64,000 nt of DNA from Paenibacillus curdlanolyticus YK9 (GCF_000179615.1 NZ_AEDD01000001.1:186001-250000), one strand, 5' to 3'; shown: positions 1 through 9,005, numbered from the stretch's first letter. Translations and numbers: made by a program. The notes: generated by a model from the sequence alone, not told the origin.

Positions 1-491
1 GGATGCTTGTGCGCCAATACCGTATCCTTAAACACGACGACGCGAGCGATCGGGTAAATCTTGTGGTCTTGCATTTGCTTCACGGTTGCATGAATGTCTT
101 TGATGTACCGCTGAGGCGTGCCAAGCTTCTGCAGCTCTGCATTGTCTGTCTTGTACGTGATGTAGCCGTAATCATCTTTGATGTCGACAACCATGCTGTT
201 CAGATCCGTACGATCGAGCAGATTAAGCAGCTTTGCCATTCGTTCTCCGCCTGCGCTGTGCGCAGTCACGTAAATCCCTTTAACCTTTGGCGCATCCTTC
301 TGAGGGTCTTTCTTCACGAACACATTGGTTGGCTGTCCGTCCGTTGTCCCGCTGCTTGAAGATGATGTGGAGCCTGGCCCGGCATCTTGGTGCGCGATTG
401 CCGTAAGCAGCTTATGGGCGGAGGTGCTGTCGTCTCCTGCTCCAGTTAGCAAATTGTAAAACAGTAATAATGTGGTCAGCAAGATGTCCAT
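1..491 (-). CDS. Putative glycoside hydrolase (DUF4015-like), C-terminus beyond window
   Basis: The gene runs off the left end; only the first 163 codons are present. It starts with ATG at 491 behind a GGGGAGA ribosome binding site. A hydrophobic N-terminus (MDILLTTLLLFYNLLTGAG) suggests a signal or anchor, followed by a Ser/Thr/Gly-rich linker. Then comes a segment containing KGIYVTAHSAGG and VVDIKDDYGYITY, which I recognise as the start of the DUF4015 putative glycosyl hydrolase fold (a predicted TIM barrel found in many Bacilli). An extracytoplasmic sugar-polymer role is inferred from the family only; the active site lies outside the window, so substrate and activity cannot be judged. Confidence 0.75.
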   Translation of the reverse strand, partial: MDILLTTLLLFYNLLTGAGDDSTSAHKLLTAIAHQDAGPGSTSSSSSGTTDGQPTNVFVKKDPQKDAPKVKGIYVTAHSAGGERMAKLLNLLDRTDLNSMVVDIKDDYGYITYKTDNAELQKLGTPQRYIKDIHATVKQMQDHKIYPIARVVVFKDTVLAHKH

Positions 492-637
492 TGTGTTCTC
501 TCCCCATCTGTAATCATTAATGATTATAAATCAGATTGAGAGAGAGCGACAGGCGTCTTTGGATCGATTTTTGTTGAAAATAGATGGAAAATGGGGAGAA
601 GTTTGAAAGCGTATGCAAACATAATGAAACAGATAAG

Positions 638-671
638 AAAAAAGCCTGCTTCCCTTGAGGGACGGCAGGCT
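638..671 (-). terminator. Intrinsic terminator
   Basis: Inverted repeat AGCCTGC...GCAGGCT with a run of A residues on the left, which reads as a U-tract on the minus strand. It lies just downstream of the small minus-strand gene at 716-913 and separates it from the glycoside hydrolase gene. Confidence 0.75.
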
Positions 672-715
672 GCTCATAAACACAAACTCGATAAAGCTAT
701 ATGATTAACGATCGG

Positions 716-913
716 TTAATGCAGGCTTGCTTCGCGTTGCTGCTCGCAAATACTAAGCTGAACGATTTCCATCGCGTCTTCCGGTTCAAGTACACCAAGT
801 CCGTCCCGCAGCACGATGTTCAAGTGCCGTTCACGTTCCGTAAGAAAAGGTTCGAGTTCAGGCGCCAGTTTTTCCACAATCCTCGACAATTTGACTGTTT
901 CCATATCCATCAT
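716..913 (-). CDS. Small conserved-looking hypothetical protein, 65 aa
   Basis: A 65-residue charged protein beginning MMDMETVKLS. It is supported by a good ribosome binding site (AGAGGGTG, about 6 bases before ATG at 913) and a dedicated intrinsic terminator just downstream. There is no membrane segment, signal peptide or recognisable motif. The composition (many Glu, Leu, Arg) suggests a small helical cytosolic protein. I do not recognise the family. It forms its own transcription unit between the YitT-type gene and the DUF4015 gene, all on the minus strand. Confidence 0.6.
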   Translation of the reverse strand: MMDMETVKLSRIVEKLAPELEPFLTERERHLNIVLRDGLGVLEPEDAMEIVQLSICEQQREASLH

Positions 914-1045
914 GCATCACCCTCTCATTAGTCATGTTCAGGGCAAACCATCTGGCTAGAAACTAGGAACCACGGGATAGCTTTATTATAACAGGGGGCA
1001 ATGAAAATGAATAGCGGCTTCCATGAAAATCCATTCCAGCCCGTA

Positions 1046-1894
1046 TTACGGGAGCGGCTTATGGAATTCGCCAATTACGCCCACGGTTTCGACAATGTTG
1101 ACGAATGCTTTGGGATCGATCGTTAGAACGGTTTTGCGAAGCTCAGCCAGCTCGTAGCGAGTCGTTACGGTCATTAGCATATCCTGCTCGTGGGAGGTGA
1201 AGGCGCCTCTCGTACGAATAACGGTAATGCCCCGTTTATTTTCCAGCAATTTGCGAAGCATTTTGTCCGTCTCTCTCGTCACAATAAAGGCGGTCACTTT
1301 TACATAACGGATATGCACCAAGTCGACCACTTTGCCAGCCGTAAAAATCGATAGGAGCGAGTAGAGCGCGATATCCGGATCTCGCGTGAATAAAACGAGC
1401 GCGCCGATGACAACGCCGTTCAGCAGAAAAATAAACATGCCGACCGGAACATCCCGCTTGCGCGAGATGATCGAGGCGATGATGTCAAAGCCGCCGGACG
1501 ATCCGCCATGCCGCAGCGCCAGACCGCTGCCGAAACCGATCAACAACCCGCCGAACACGGACGCCAGCAGGATGTCATTAGCGATTTGTCGGACGGGAAT
1601 GAACTGCAGGGCTAACGTTGTTACCACAACGGAAAAGACGCTAAGGATAACGAATCGCCTTCCAAGCGAGATCCATCCCCAGATCAACACCGGAATGTTA
1701 AGGGCCAGATATAGCCAGCTTATCGTTCCGCCTGTAATATAACCGATCATCATCGAAATGCCGGCAATGCCGCCGCTAAGCAATTGATGCGGGATCAGGA
1801 GCATATTGAATCCGATTGCAACCAGAATAGCCCCGGCTAGCGTGAACAAGATCGTATAGACTTGCCGTGCCGTCTTGCGTGCATAGAATGCCAT
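1046..1894 (-). CDS. YitT family membrane protein (DUF161 + DUF2179)
   Basis: The 282-residue protein has the YitT architecture: about five or six hydrophobic segments in residues 15-195, containing the family-typical stretches GGIAGISM and HGGSSGGFDIIA, then a soluble C-terminal DUF2179 domain of about 80 residues (TDKMLRKLLENKRGITVI). Members of this family are abundant in Bacilli, several copies per genome, and have no firmly established function; transport or sensing at the membrane is assumed. The start at 1894 is preceded by GGAGG. It is divergent from the MBOAT gene, with 117 bases between them. Confidence 0.88.
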   Translation of the reverse strand: MAFYARKTARQVYTILFTLAGAILVAIGFNMLLIPHQLLSGGIAGISMMIGYITGGTISWLYLALNIPVLIWGWISLGRRFVILSVFSVVVTTLALQFIPVRQIANDILLASVFGGLLIGFGSGLALRHGGSSGGFDIIASIISRKRDVPVGMFIFLLNGVVIGALVLFTRDPDIALYSLLSIFTAGKVVDLVHIRYVKVTAFIVTRETDKMLRKLLENKRGITVIRTRGAFTSHEQDMLMTVTTRYELAELRKTVLTIDPKAFVNIVETVGVIGEFHKPLP

Positions 1895-2011
1895 CGAAAA
1901 CCTGAGCCTCCGTTCGTCGAATGATCGTGTCAGGATTATGCAGAGAAACAGGATAATTAAGCATGTTTATCGAATAGTGTTCAAGGAAGAACATGGAGGA
2001 GGATTGACCAG

Positions 2012-3418
2012 ATGCTGTTCAACTCGTACCCGTTCATCTTTGTGTATTTGCCCATCACGGTGATGGTCTACTTCGCCTTAACGCGGCAGCGGTGGCTGCT
2101 CGCCGCCAAATGCTGGCTGGCGTTTGCTTCGATTTTCTTTTACGGCTGGTGGGATTATCGCTATATACCGCTTATTGTCGCATCGATTGGGTTTAACTAT
2201 TCAATTGGGCGAATTCTTGGAGCGCGTGCAGCAAGCAGCGAAGGGCCTCGAATTCAGGGGCGAAAACGGAAATGGGTGCTGATAGCGGGAATAAGCGCAA
2301 ATTTGCTGCTGCTCGGCTACTATAAATACGCCAATTTTTTCTTGGAAAATGTATCGGCTGCAACAGGCAGGCCAATGCCGATGCTTCATCTCGTATTGCC
2401 GCTAGGCATAAGCTTTTTCACCTTCACGCAGATCGCTTATTTGGTCGATGTATATAAAGAGAAGGCGCGAGAAGCAAATGTTGTGCAGTATACGCTGTTT
2501 GTTACGTTTTTTCCTCATTTGATCGCAGGCCCCATTCTTCACCATAGCGAAATGATGCCTCAGTTCGATCGCTTGCGCAGCAAGCTGTGGGATTGGCGCA
2601 ACGCAGCAGCAGGCTTGTACTTATTTACGTTAGGCTTAATCAAAAAAGTCGTAATCGCCGATACCCTGGCGCCATACGCGAATGACGGCTTTGCGCATGC
2701 TCGTCTGTTTCTTGAGAGCTGGGTGGCATCGTTGTCGTACACGCTCCAGCTTTATTTTGATTTTAGCGGATATACCGATATGGCCATCGGACTTGCGCTG
2801 CTGTTTAATATTCGGCTTCCTCAGAACTTCAACTCGCCCTATAAAGCGCGCAATATCCAAGATTTCTGGCGGCGCTGGCATATGACGCTTAGCCGGTTTT
2901 TGCGCGATTATATTTATATCCCGTTAGGTGGGAATCGCAAAGGCGAGTCGCGAATGCTCGTTAATCTTATGATTACCTTCCTGCTCGGCGGGTTATGGCA
3001 TGGCGCTGGCTGGACGTTTTTGATGTGGGGATTCCTGCATGGCGCCGGACAAATCATCCATCGGCTGTGGTCGCGCTTCGGCGTCGTTATGCCTCGTTGG
3101 CTCGCTTGGCTGATTACTTTTCAATTTATTAATTTAACGTGGGTGTTCTTCCGAGCGGATTCGTGGAACGAAGCTTTTCGGATTATTAGAGGAATGACGG
3201 GAGTAGCAGGCCTGTCGATATCTGGTCTAGAAGCGATCGGGCCTGCTATGATCTGGATTGCGCTGCTGCTCCCAGTCGTTTTGTTCATGCGCAATACGAA
3301 AGAGCGTGAGCAGACGATGCAGCCCAATTGGCGTACAGCAGCAGCGATTGGGTGCTTATTCGTCTTTTCATTGATGTATTTCAACAAGATTTCGACATTC
3401 CTGTATTTCAATTTCTAG
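2012..3418 (+). CDS. MBOAT family O-acyltransferase (AlgI/DltB-like)
   Basis: A 468-residue multi-spanning membrane protein with hallmarks of the AlgI branch of MBOAT acyltransferases: the start MLFNSYPFIFVYLP, LPLGISFFTFTQIAYLVD, the FWRRWHMTLSRFLRDYIYIPLGG block (split here for reading), and the catalytic histidine region in GGLWHGAGWTF. Such proteins move acetyl or other acyl groups across the membrane for transfer onto exported polymers. The next gene encodes an SGNH/AlgX-like extracytoplasmic protein, the usual partner in AlgI-AlgJ/X systems, so the pair probably O-acylates a secreted or wall polymer. It is not DltB: no D-alanine ligase genes are nearby. The ribosome binding site is GGAGGAGG. 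Confidence 0.9.
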   Translation: MLFNSYPFIFVYLPITVMVYFALTRQRWLLAAKCWLAFASIFFYGWWDYRYIPLIVASIGFNYSIGRILGARAASSEGPRIQGRKRKWVLIAGISANLLLLGYYKYANFFLENVSAATGRPMPMLHLVLPLGISFFTFTQIAYLVDVYKEKAREANVVQYTLFVTFFPHLIAGPILHHSEMMPQFDRLRSKLWDWRNAAAGLYLFTLGLIKKVVIADTLAPYANDGFAHARLFLESWVASLSYTLQLYFDFSGYTDMAIGLALLFNIRLPQNFNSPYKARNIQDFWRRWHMTLSRFLRDYIYIPLGGNRKGESRMLVNLMITFLLGGLWHGAGWTFLMWGFLHGAGQIIHRLWSRFGVVMPRWLAWLITFQFINLTWVFFRADSWNEAFRIIRGMTGVAGLSISGLEAIGPAMIWIALLLPVVLFMRNTKEREQTMQPNWRTAAAIGCLFVFSLMYFNKISTFLYFNF

Positions 3419-3450
3419 AAGATGATTGGTTATTAGGAGGTGCTTCGGTC

Positions 3451-4950
3451 TTGTCTACCCATATGCCTGCCTCACAGAAGACCCGCTCGACGGCGGGTTC
3501 TCAGCAAGCGCCGGCTCGCCTTCGTCGGCATGCCGCAAGGAAAACGGCCAAACGAATGGTTGCCGCTGCTGGCGCGTTCGCAGTAGTGTTCGGAGCACTC
3601 GCGGTACTCCTCTCATGGGCAATTGATCCGCTGCAGCTTTACCATAAATCATGGTATCCGCCTGTGTACTCCTCAGAGGAACGTTACCAGAACGCGGGGC
3701 TCGCTCGTCATTATGATTACGATACGATTATTCTGGGTACTTCGATGACTGAAAATTTTTTGCCATCCATCGTCGGCCAAGCTCTTGGCGGTAAGGCGAT
3801 GAAACTGTCGATTCGCGGTTCTACGATTCCGGAACAATATGACACGGCGAATCTGGCATTAGCGACAGACCAAGTCAAAACGGTGCTGTGGGGCATCGAT
3901 TATTTTGCTCTGCGGATAGGGCAAGACGAGGCGGAGGATCGTTTCCCATCGTATATGTACGACGACAGCTACTGGAACGATTATAAATATTGGTTTAGCA
4001 TCACGCCGTATGAGCAGCTTGGACATGGCATTATGAAGCTAGTCGTGAAGGGAGAAGGAGGGGATCTGGAGCGATTGGACAACTGGAACCGCTGGGTGAC
4101 TTTCGACCGTAAAGAGGTTCTGGCTGATTACCGTAAGGCGCGGCAGCAGGAAGCGTACTATGGCACGAATGAAGCTCCTCTCGCGGATGTGCAGCAGGCT
4201 TTCGTCAAATACGTGCTGTCCGTGGTCAAAGCTCATCCCGAAGTCCAGTTTCGCTTTTATTACCCTCCTTATTCGATATTGCGGCATGTCGTCTGGCAGG
4301 AAACAAATCCGGTCAGGTTTGAAAACCAAATCTACATGCGGAAGTGGATGTTCGAGCAGTTGAGTAAGCTGCCTAATGCTTGGGTCTACGATTTTCAAGG
4401 CGAGAGTCGATGGACGTTCGATTTGGATCAGTATAAGGATTTATCTCATCACCGGGAGGAGGTAAATTCAGCGATTGCTGAAGCGGTGGGACGGAATGAT
4501 TCCGCTTATCGCATAACCGATCAGAATGTCGACTCGATGAATGAGCTGCTCGAAAGCCAGGTTCGAACCTACGTGATAATGGAAGACGGCAAAGTGCGAG
4601 CGGTTCCTGTTCAGGTGAATGGGAAGGACGTACTATTTTCGACGAGAATAGCTGCTGATGGGGACATATTCGTACCGGCTAAGGAAGCGAGCGTGGCATT
4701 GAAAGCTAATTTGGAATGGGATGTTCAAACAAAGACGTTAACTGTTTCGAAAGGCAGTAACGTGCTTAAGATGACGATGGGAAAATCGGATGCTGCGCGC
4801 GATGAGCGGAAAATGGAAGCGCAATCACCGATAAAGCTGATTAAGAATCGGCTTCAAATTCCGCTAATTTTTGTCTCCAAGCAGCTTGGATTTCAAGTCG
4901 AGCGACCCGCGTTAGAGCCCGCCATTACGCCAATCTTGATTCGTGACTAA
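3451..4950 (+). CDS. SGNH/AlgX-like acyltransferase partner with C-terminal copper-amine-oxidase-like stalk domain
   Basis: I place the start at TTG 3451, ten bases after AGGAGG; the next ATG (3463) is too far from it. The resulting 499-residue protein has a basic N-terminus, one membrane segment (VAAAGAFAVVFGALAVLLSW), then a large extracytoplasmic region. GTSMTENFLPS resembles the GDS/GTS block I motif of SGNH hydrolases, and DLSHHREEVN resembles the C-terminal Asp-x-x-His block. The last 120 residues (VQVNGKDVLFSTRIAADG ... FVSKQLGFQVE) resemble the copper amine oxidase N-terminal-like domain that decorates many Paenibacillus surface proteins. With the MBOAT gene just upstream, it is probably the extracytoplasmic half of an O-acylation machine. 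The acceptor polymer is unknown. Confidence 0.75.
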   Translation: MSTHMPASQKTRSTAGSQQAPARLRRHAARKTAKRMVAAAGAFAVVFGALAVLLSWAIDPLQLYHKSWYPPVYSSEERYQNAGLARHYDYDTIILGTSMTENFLPSIVGQALGGKAMKLSIRGSTIPEQYDTANLALATDQVKTVLWGIDYFALRIGQDEAEDRFPSYMYDDSYWNDYKYWFSITPYEQLGHGIMKLVVKGEGGDLERLDNWNRWVTFDRKEVLADYRKARQQEAYYGTNEAPLADVQQAFVKYVLSVVKAHPEVQFRFYYPPYSILRHVVWQETNPVRFENQIYMRKWMFEQLSKLPNAWVYDFQGESRWTFDLDQYKDLSHHREEVNSAIAEAVGRNDSAYRITDQNVDSMNELLESQVRTYVIMEDGKVRAVPVQVNGKDVLFSTRIAADGDIFVPAKEASVALKANLEWDVQTKTLTVSKGSNVLKMTMGKSDAARDERKMEAQSPIKLIKNRLQIPLIFVSKQLGFQVERPALEPAITPILIRD

Positions 4951-5028
4951 TCGAGCAGGGCAATATTTAAAAGGCTTTCGCTAATGCTTCTGCGCTTCGC
5001 TTGCTGGTATTCAACGTTCAAGATGTGT

Positions 5029-5034
5029 TATAAT
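5029..5034 (+). promoter_or_regulatory. Probable -10 element for the helicase gene
   Basis: TATAAT about 50 bases upstream of the helicase start codon, in the form TGTGTTATAATG. No good -35 hexamer is visible at normal spacing, so this is only a partial promoter call. Confidence 0.4.
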
Positions 5035-5083
5035 GAACTGGATATTTTTAAGTAGGCTGAAGATAGAAGGAGTATGAAGAAGT

Positions 5084-6724
5084 TTGAAAACATTTGCTGA
5101 ATTCGGACTGGAGCCCAAAGTGCTTCAGGCCATTACGGAGCTTGGATTTGAGGAAGCAACCCCAATCCAGTCCAAATCGATTCCTATTGCGTTGACCGGC
5201 AGCGACCTTATCGGCCAAGCGCAAACAGGTACAGGTAAAACTGCTGCGTTTGGTATTCCACTTATTAACAAAATCCCGGTAACCGAAGATCGTATCGTCG
5301 CGCTCATTATGACGCCGACGCGTGAACTTGCGATTCAGGTAGCCGAAGAGATTGGGAAATTGACGCGTTACAAGGGTCTCCGTTCCTTGCCAATTTACGG
5401 AGGTCAAGAAATTGGCCGTCAGATTCGCGCATTGAAGAAACACCCACAGATCATTATCGGTACGCCTGGTCGTTTGCTCGACCATATCAACCGTAAAACG
5501 ATCAAGCTTGCTGATGTTCAGACCGTAATCCTGGACGAAGCGGATGAAATGCTGGACATGGGCTTCATGGAAGATATTACTTCGATTCTTAGCATGGTGC
5601 CTGCTGAGCGCCAGACGATGCTGTTCTCGGCTACAATGCCTCCGAACATTCAACGTCTTGCTCAAACGTTCCTCAATAATCCGGAACATGTTTCGGTTAT
5701 CCCTAAGCAAGTTAGCGCTCCGCTGATTGATCAAGCGTATATCGAAGTGCATGAGCGTCAGAAGTTCGAAGCGCTTAGCCGTTTGATCGACATGGAATCG
5801 CCAGAGCTCGCTATTATTTTCGGTCGTACGAAGCGCCGGGTTGACGAGCTGAGCGAAGCGCTCCAAAAACGCGGATACTCTGCAGACGGCCTGCATGGCG
5901 ACCTGTCGCAGAACCAACGTGACAACGTGATGCGTAAATTCCGTGACGGCAGCATTGATGTTCTCGTTGCAACGGACGTAGCTGCACGCGGCTTGGACGT
6001 TTCCGGCGTAACGCACGTAATCAACTTTGACTTGCCGCAAGATCCAGAGAGCTACGTTCACCGTATCGGCCGTACGGGTCGTGCTGGTAAAGAAGGTACG
6101 GCTTGGTCGTTCGTAACGCCTCGCGAGACGGATCACCTGCACTTCATCGAAAAGGTTACCCGCCACAAAATTACGCGTAAACCGCTTCCTAGCATTGCAG
6201 AAGCAATCGAAGGAAAGCAACGCGTAACGGCAGAACGCCTGATCGATATTGTGCAAAACGAAGGCAACCAAGAATACAAAGGAATCGCGATCCACTTGCT
6301 GGAGCAATATGATTCCGTTAATCTCCTTGCAGCAGCAATCAAGCTTCTGACAGGCGAGAAGAAGGATGTCAACATTGAGCTGACTCCGGAAGATCCGATT
6401 CGTGCGAAGAAGCGTCGTCCTGACGTGCGTACGAGCGGTCGTCGTTATACGGGCTCCTCGTATGGTGGCGGACGTAGCGGTGGAAGCGGCGGCAATGGCG
6501 GCGGCGGCGGCGGATACCGCGGCGGCAGCAGCAACCGTAGCAGTGAAGGCAATCGCGGTGGATACGGCAGCGGACGCGGCGGTTATAACAATAATCGCGG
6601 CGAAGGCTACAAAGGCCGCAGCGACAGCCGTCCAAGCGAGAACCGTTCCAGCGAAGGTCGTTCGGATCGTGGCGGCGATTCCCGTCGCAAATATTCGTCG
6701 TCCGAGGACTTCGTAAACAAATAA
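5084..6724 (+). CDS. cshA: DEAD-box ATP-dependent RNA helicase, CshA-like
   Basis: The 546-residue protein carries the complete DEAD-box motif series: Q motif (FEEATPIQ, about 22-29), Walker A AQTGTGKT (46-53), [20 protein letters not shown] (151-154), SAT, and [10 protein letters not shown] (about 326-335). After about residue 440 comes a Gly/Arg/Ser/Asn-rich tail with RGG-like repeats, typical of RNA binding. Order and wording match Bacillus CshA, which works with the RNA degradosome and ribosome assembly; the symbol is by similarity. Start is TTG 5084 after GAAGGAG; the nearby ATG at 5074 is in another frame and stops quickly. A terminator follows. The long open frame on the opposite strand is a by-product of codon bias. 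Confidence 0.88.
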   Translation: MKTFAEFGLEPKVLQAITELGFEEATPIQSKSIPIALTGSDLIGQAQTGTGKTAAFGIPLINKIPVTEDRIVALIMTPTRELAIQVAEEIGKLTRYKGLRSLPIYGGQEIGRQIRALKKHPQIIIGTPGRLLDHINRKTIKLADVQTVILDEADEMLDMGFMEDITSILSMVPAERQTMLFSATMPPNIQRLAQTFLNNPEHVSVIPKQVSAPLIDQAYIEVHERQKFEALSRLIDMESPELAIIFGRTKRRVDELSEALQKRGYSADGLHGDLSQNQRDNVMRKFRDGSIDVLVATDVAARGLDVSGVTHVINFDLPQDPESYVHRIGRTGRAGKEGTAWSFVTPRETDHLHFIEKVTRHKITRKPLPSIAEAIEGKQRVTAERLIDIVQNEGNQEYKGIAIHLLEQYDSVNLLAAAIKLLTGEKKDVNIELTPEDPIRAKKRRPDVRTSGRRYTGSSYGGGRSGGSGGNGGGGGGYRGGSSNRSSEGNRGGYGSGRGGYNNNRGEGYKGRSDSRPSENRSSEGRSDRGGDSRRKYSSSEDFVNK

Positions 6725-6733
6725 GTGACTCTG

Positions 6734-6785
6734 ACCGGGGGAACGAGCTGCGCCGCTGGCGTAGCCGGCCCCCGGTTTCTTATTA
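6734..6785 (+). terminator. Intrinsic terminator of the CshA-like gene
   Basis: ACCGGGGG at 6734-6741 pairs with CCCCCGGT at 6769-6776 and is followed by a T-rich stretch. Confidence 0.75.
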
Positions 6786-6878
6786 TACCCATACATGATG
6801 CTCTATCAGGCTGTTGGTAAATGGCACCGCTTTCGCTATTGCTGGACAGGCTGATACAGCGATACTGGAGGAAATCAC

Positions 6879-7655
6879 ATGGAAATGAGAGGCATCATGG
6901 GGGGATTCTACAAAATCTCTGAGTGGATCATGCGTCTTTCGGTTACAAACGTGCTGTGGGCAATATGTTCGATACCGTTCTGGTTCTTCGTATTTTCGGC
7001 ATTGTTTTTGCCAACGTCAGAGCAGGGCTCTACGATCGGCATGCTGTATGTAGCAATTGCGGTTTCGCCATTTACGCTCTTCCCGGCGACTGCTGCGATG
7101 TTCACGGTTGCTCGCAAGTGGGTGATGGGTGAGGTTGACGTCCCATTGTTTAAAACCTTCTTCCGCGGGTACAAGGAAAACTTCCTGCAAAGCATGCTGG
7201 GCGGACTTTTGTACGCAGTGCTCTTTGCGATAATGGTTGTTGACTTGACGGTATATCGTTCGGAGCCGAGCATGCAGCTCATTTCCTTCCTTTTCATCGG
7301 CTTTTTGTTTATTCTTATCGTTTCGTTGTTTAACTTCTTCTCGATGCTGGTCCATTATCATATGAAGACGTTCCAGCTCCTTAAAAATGCCGTGTTAATT
7401 ACAATTGGTCGTCCATTCCGTTCCATTGGCACGCTTGCGATGGCGATTGTGGTGCTGATGGCCAGCTGGAAATTCACGTTCCTGTTCCCGTTCTTTACGG
7501 GCAGCGTAATCGCGTTTTTATCGTATTGGAACTTTAATCTGATTTATCAAAAGATGCAGGCGCAGGCCGAGAAGCTGGCAGCTGCCGAGGCTGAACAAGC
7601 ATCGAATGACGAATCAGAAGACGAGACTTCGGATATCGTGACCGGTAAAAAATAA
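6879..7655 (+). CDS. DUF624 family membrane protein (YesL-like)
   Basis: A 258-residue protein with about five hydrophobic segments and the N-terminal pattern of the YesL/DUF624 family (GGFYKISEWIMRLSVTNVLW). The family is common in Bacilli, often next to carbohydrate ABC transporters or sugar hydrolases, but no biochemical role is established. The C-terminal 40 residues are soluble and acidic. Here it stands alone between the helicase terminator and the 6S RNA gene, so neighbours give no functional clue. The start follows a GGAGG-type site. Confidence 0.85.
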   Translation: MEMRGIMGGFYKISEWIMRLSVTNVLWAICSIPFWFFVFSALFLPTSEQGSTIGMLYVAIAVSPFTLFPATAAMFTVARKWVMGEVDVPLFKTFFRGYKENFLQSMLGGLLYAVLFAIMVVDLTVYRSEPSMQLISFLFIGFLFILIVSLFNFFSMLVHYHMKTFQLLKNAVLITIGRPFRSIGTLAMAIVVLMASWKFTFLFPFFTGSVIAFLSYWNFNLIYQKMQAQAEKLAAAEAEQASNDESEDETSDIVTGKK

Positions 7656-7669
7656 CGTATGGCTGTACG

Positions 7670-7698
7670 TTTACTTTTGATGAAGAACGGTCTATAAT
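7670..7698 (+). promoter_or_regulatory. Sigma-A promoter of the 6S RNA gene
   Basis: TTTACT (7670-7675), a 17-base spacer and a perfect TATAAT (7693-7698). The predicted start near 7705 lies just before the closing stem of the 6S RNA. Confidence 0.8.
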
Positions 7699-7704
7699 AA
7701 CGAT

Positions 7705-7926
7705 ACATCCTGCGATGTACGTAACGGCTCTTCGTTGTTTTGAACCAATGGCTGTTTCACGGGAGACCTATATCGGAATGCAGCTGACATGCCCTCATGT
7801 AGGGATCTCAAACCCATTCCTGCGGACCCCCACCTGCGAGAGCGGGTTCAGAAACATGTGAGTCGGACGGCATTCGCGGGTTTCTGCAATCAAACAATCC
7901 CGGTCCTACTTGGACCGGGATTTTTG
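7705..7926 (+). ncRNA. ssrS: 6S RNA (RNA polymerase regulator)
   Basis: The 357 bases between two protein genes contain a promoter, a structured non-coding stretch and a terminator. CCTGCGATG (7709-7717) can pair with CATTCGCGGG (7871-7880) as the closing stem. Inside are segments that recall Bacillus 6S RNA: GTTTTGAACC with CGGGAG on the 5' side, and CCCACCTGC...GCGGGTTCAGAAAC on the 3' side, leaving a large central bubble and an apical arm. 6S RNA mimics an open promoter and sequesters the housekeeping RNA polymerase in stationary phase. The mature RNA is probably about 180 bases, with 3' trimming back from the terminator. Identification is by pattern memory and hand folding; a covariance-model search would settle it. 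Confidence 0.85.
7897..7926 (+). terminator. Terminator of the 6S RNA transcript
   Basis: AATCCCGGTCC pairs with GGACCGGGATT around a short loop and is followed by five T residues. Confidence 0.8.
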
Positions 7927-8012
7927 CATAGGACGGGTTAAAATTGTCGGATGAGGTATAATCATGGTATGATAGTGATTAGTGTTTATAGAAGTCGGAG
8001 GGGGAGATCTAG

Positions 8013-8405
8013 TTGTTGAAGCGGACCTTGATCGGATTGCTGCGCAGTCATGAACAAACAGGGGACAAGGCAAAGGATCCGTTGTTGAAATCCCATTATT
8101 ACAAGCTGTCTAAGGAAAAAGCTTGGGACGAGGTAATATCTACACTTAAGAAAATCCAAGGGTATAAGATCATTCATGAAGTGCCTTCTGTAGGGGAGAT
8201 TGTCCTGGAGAAGCGTACGATGACAGGACGTACGATGGATATTACCGTATCCGTCATCGGGATTAACCCGCTTAATAGCGCGGTTGATATCTATTCTGCA
8301 TCACGTGGTTCGCTTGGGGACCTAGGCTCTAACTACCGCGTAATAGTCGATTTATACCGGATTTTGGACAAGAAGCTGTCTTCCTACAAGACAACGAACA
8401 GCTAA
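8013..8405 (+). CDS. Conserved cytosolic protein of unknown function
   Basis: A 130-residue protein with no signal peptide or membrane segment. Conserved-looking stretches are LLKSHYYKLSKEKAWDEV, HEVPSVGEIVLEKRT and DIYSASRGSLGDLGSNYR. I recognise this as a protein widespread in Paenibacillaceae and other Bacilli but know no function. The alternating hydrophobic pattern in the middle suggests a compact alpha/beta fold; distant similarity to DUF1499 is possible but not shown. Two adjacent TTG codons (8013 and 8016) could start translation behind GGAGGGGGAG; I use the first. It ends at a bidirectional terminator shared with tpx. Confidence 0.75.
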   Translation: MLKRTLIGLLRSHEQTGDKAKDPLLKSHYYKLSKEKAWDEVISTLKKIQGYKIIHEVPSVGEIVLEKRTMTGRTMDITVSVIGINPLNSAVDIYSASRGSLGDLGSNYRVIVDLYRILDKKLSSYKTTNS

Positions 8406-8435
8406 CAGCCATTTACGGTCATATCGATCCAAATA

Positions 8436-8471
8436 AAAAGCGAGGAAGGAAGCTCCTTCACTCGCTTTGTT
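8436..8471. terminator. Bidirectional terminator between convergent genes
   Basis: AAAGCGAGGAAGGA (from 8437) is complementary to TCCTTCACTCGCTTT (to 8468), with A residues on the left and T residues on the right. It can serve both the plus-strand gene ending at 8405 and tpx on the minus strand. Confidence 0.7.
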
Positions 8472-8486
8472 TATGCGATAAGCTAA

Positions 8487-9005
8487 TTATAGAAGCGCTT
8501 TAACCGCAGCAATCGCTTGCTCGTAGTTCGGGTGCTCCGTCATCTCGCTCAGGTACTCAACGTATTGCACTTTGTCGTTGCTGTCGAGGACGAAGATCGA
8601 ACGCATATCCAAGCCGAACTCTTTGATGTATACGCCGTAAGCTTCGCCGAAGCTGTGCGCTTTGAAGTCGGACAGCAGGACGACACGATCGACGCCTGCA
8701 GCTCCGCACCAGCGTGCTTGAGCGAATGGCGTATCTACGCTAATGGTGAGGATAACAACATTCTCGCCCAAGCTGCTTGCTTCTTCATTGAAACGGCGAG
8801 TCTGCGCATCGCATACCCCAGTATCAATCGAAGGAACGACACTGATAAGCTTGATTTTGCCGGCATAGTCCTTAAGGGAAACTACTTCAAGCAGGTTTTT
8901 GTTCAGTTGGAAGTCTGGCGCTTGATCGCCAACTTGGAGAGCAGGACCAACGAGTGTGATTGGATTACCTTTAAATGCGGCAACGCCGTTGCGTTCTTGT
9001 GTCAT
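8487..9005 (-). CDS. tpx: Thiol peroxidase Tpx
   Basis: The 172-residue protein matches the atypical 2-Cys peroxiredoxin Tpx throughout. GNPITLVG and VGDQAPDFQLN open the thioredoxin fold. VPSIDTGVCDAQTRRFNEEA holds the peroxidatic cysteine in its usual Thr/Ser-x-x-Cys setting, and the second cysteine in FAQARWCGAAG is the resolving one. It reduces hydrogen peroxide and organic peroxides in the cytosol using thioredoxin. Length equals the family norm. It is a single-gene unit; a good AAGGAGG site precedes the start codon. Confidence 0.96.
   Translation of the reverse strand: MTQERNGVAAFKGNPITLVGPALQVGDQAPDFQLNKNLLEVVSLKDYAGKIKLISVVPSIDTGVCDAQTRRFNEEASSLGENVVILTISVDTPFAQARWCGAAGVDRVVLLSDFKAHSFGEAYGVYIKEFGLDMRSIFVLDSNDKVQYVEYLSEMTEHPNYEQAIAAVKALL

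Noticed and set aside
3328-3450. Upstream in-frame extension of the SGNH-like protein into the MBOAT gene
   Set aside because: It would overlap 90 bases of the MBOAT gene and bypass a clear AGGAGG site that serves TTG 3451.
5048-6796. Open frame of 582 codons on the minus strand opposite the CshA-like gene
   Set aside because: It lies wholly over a gene with complete helicase motifs, has low-complexity Ala/Thr stretches created by the Gly-rich repeats on the other strand, and no ribosome binding site.
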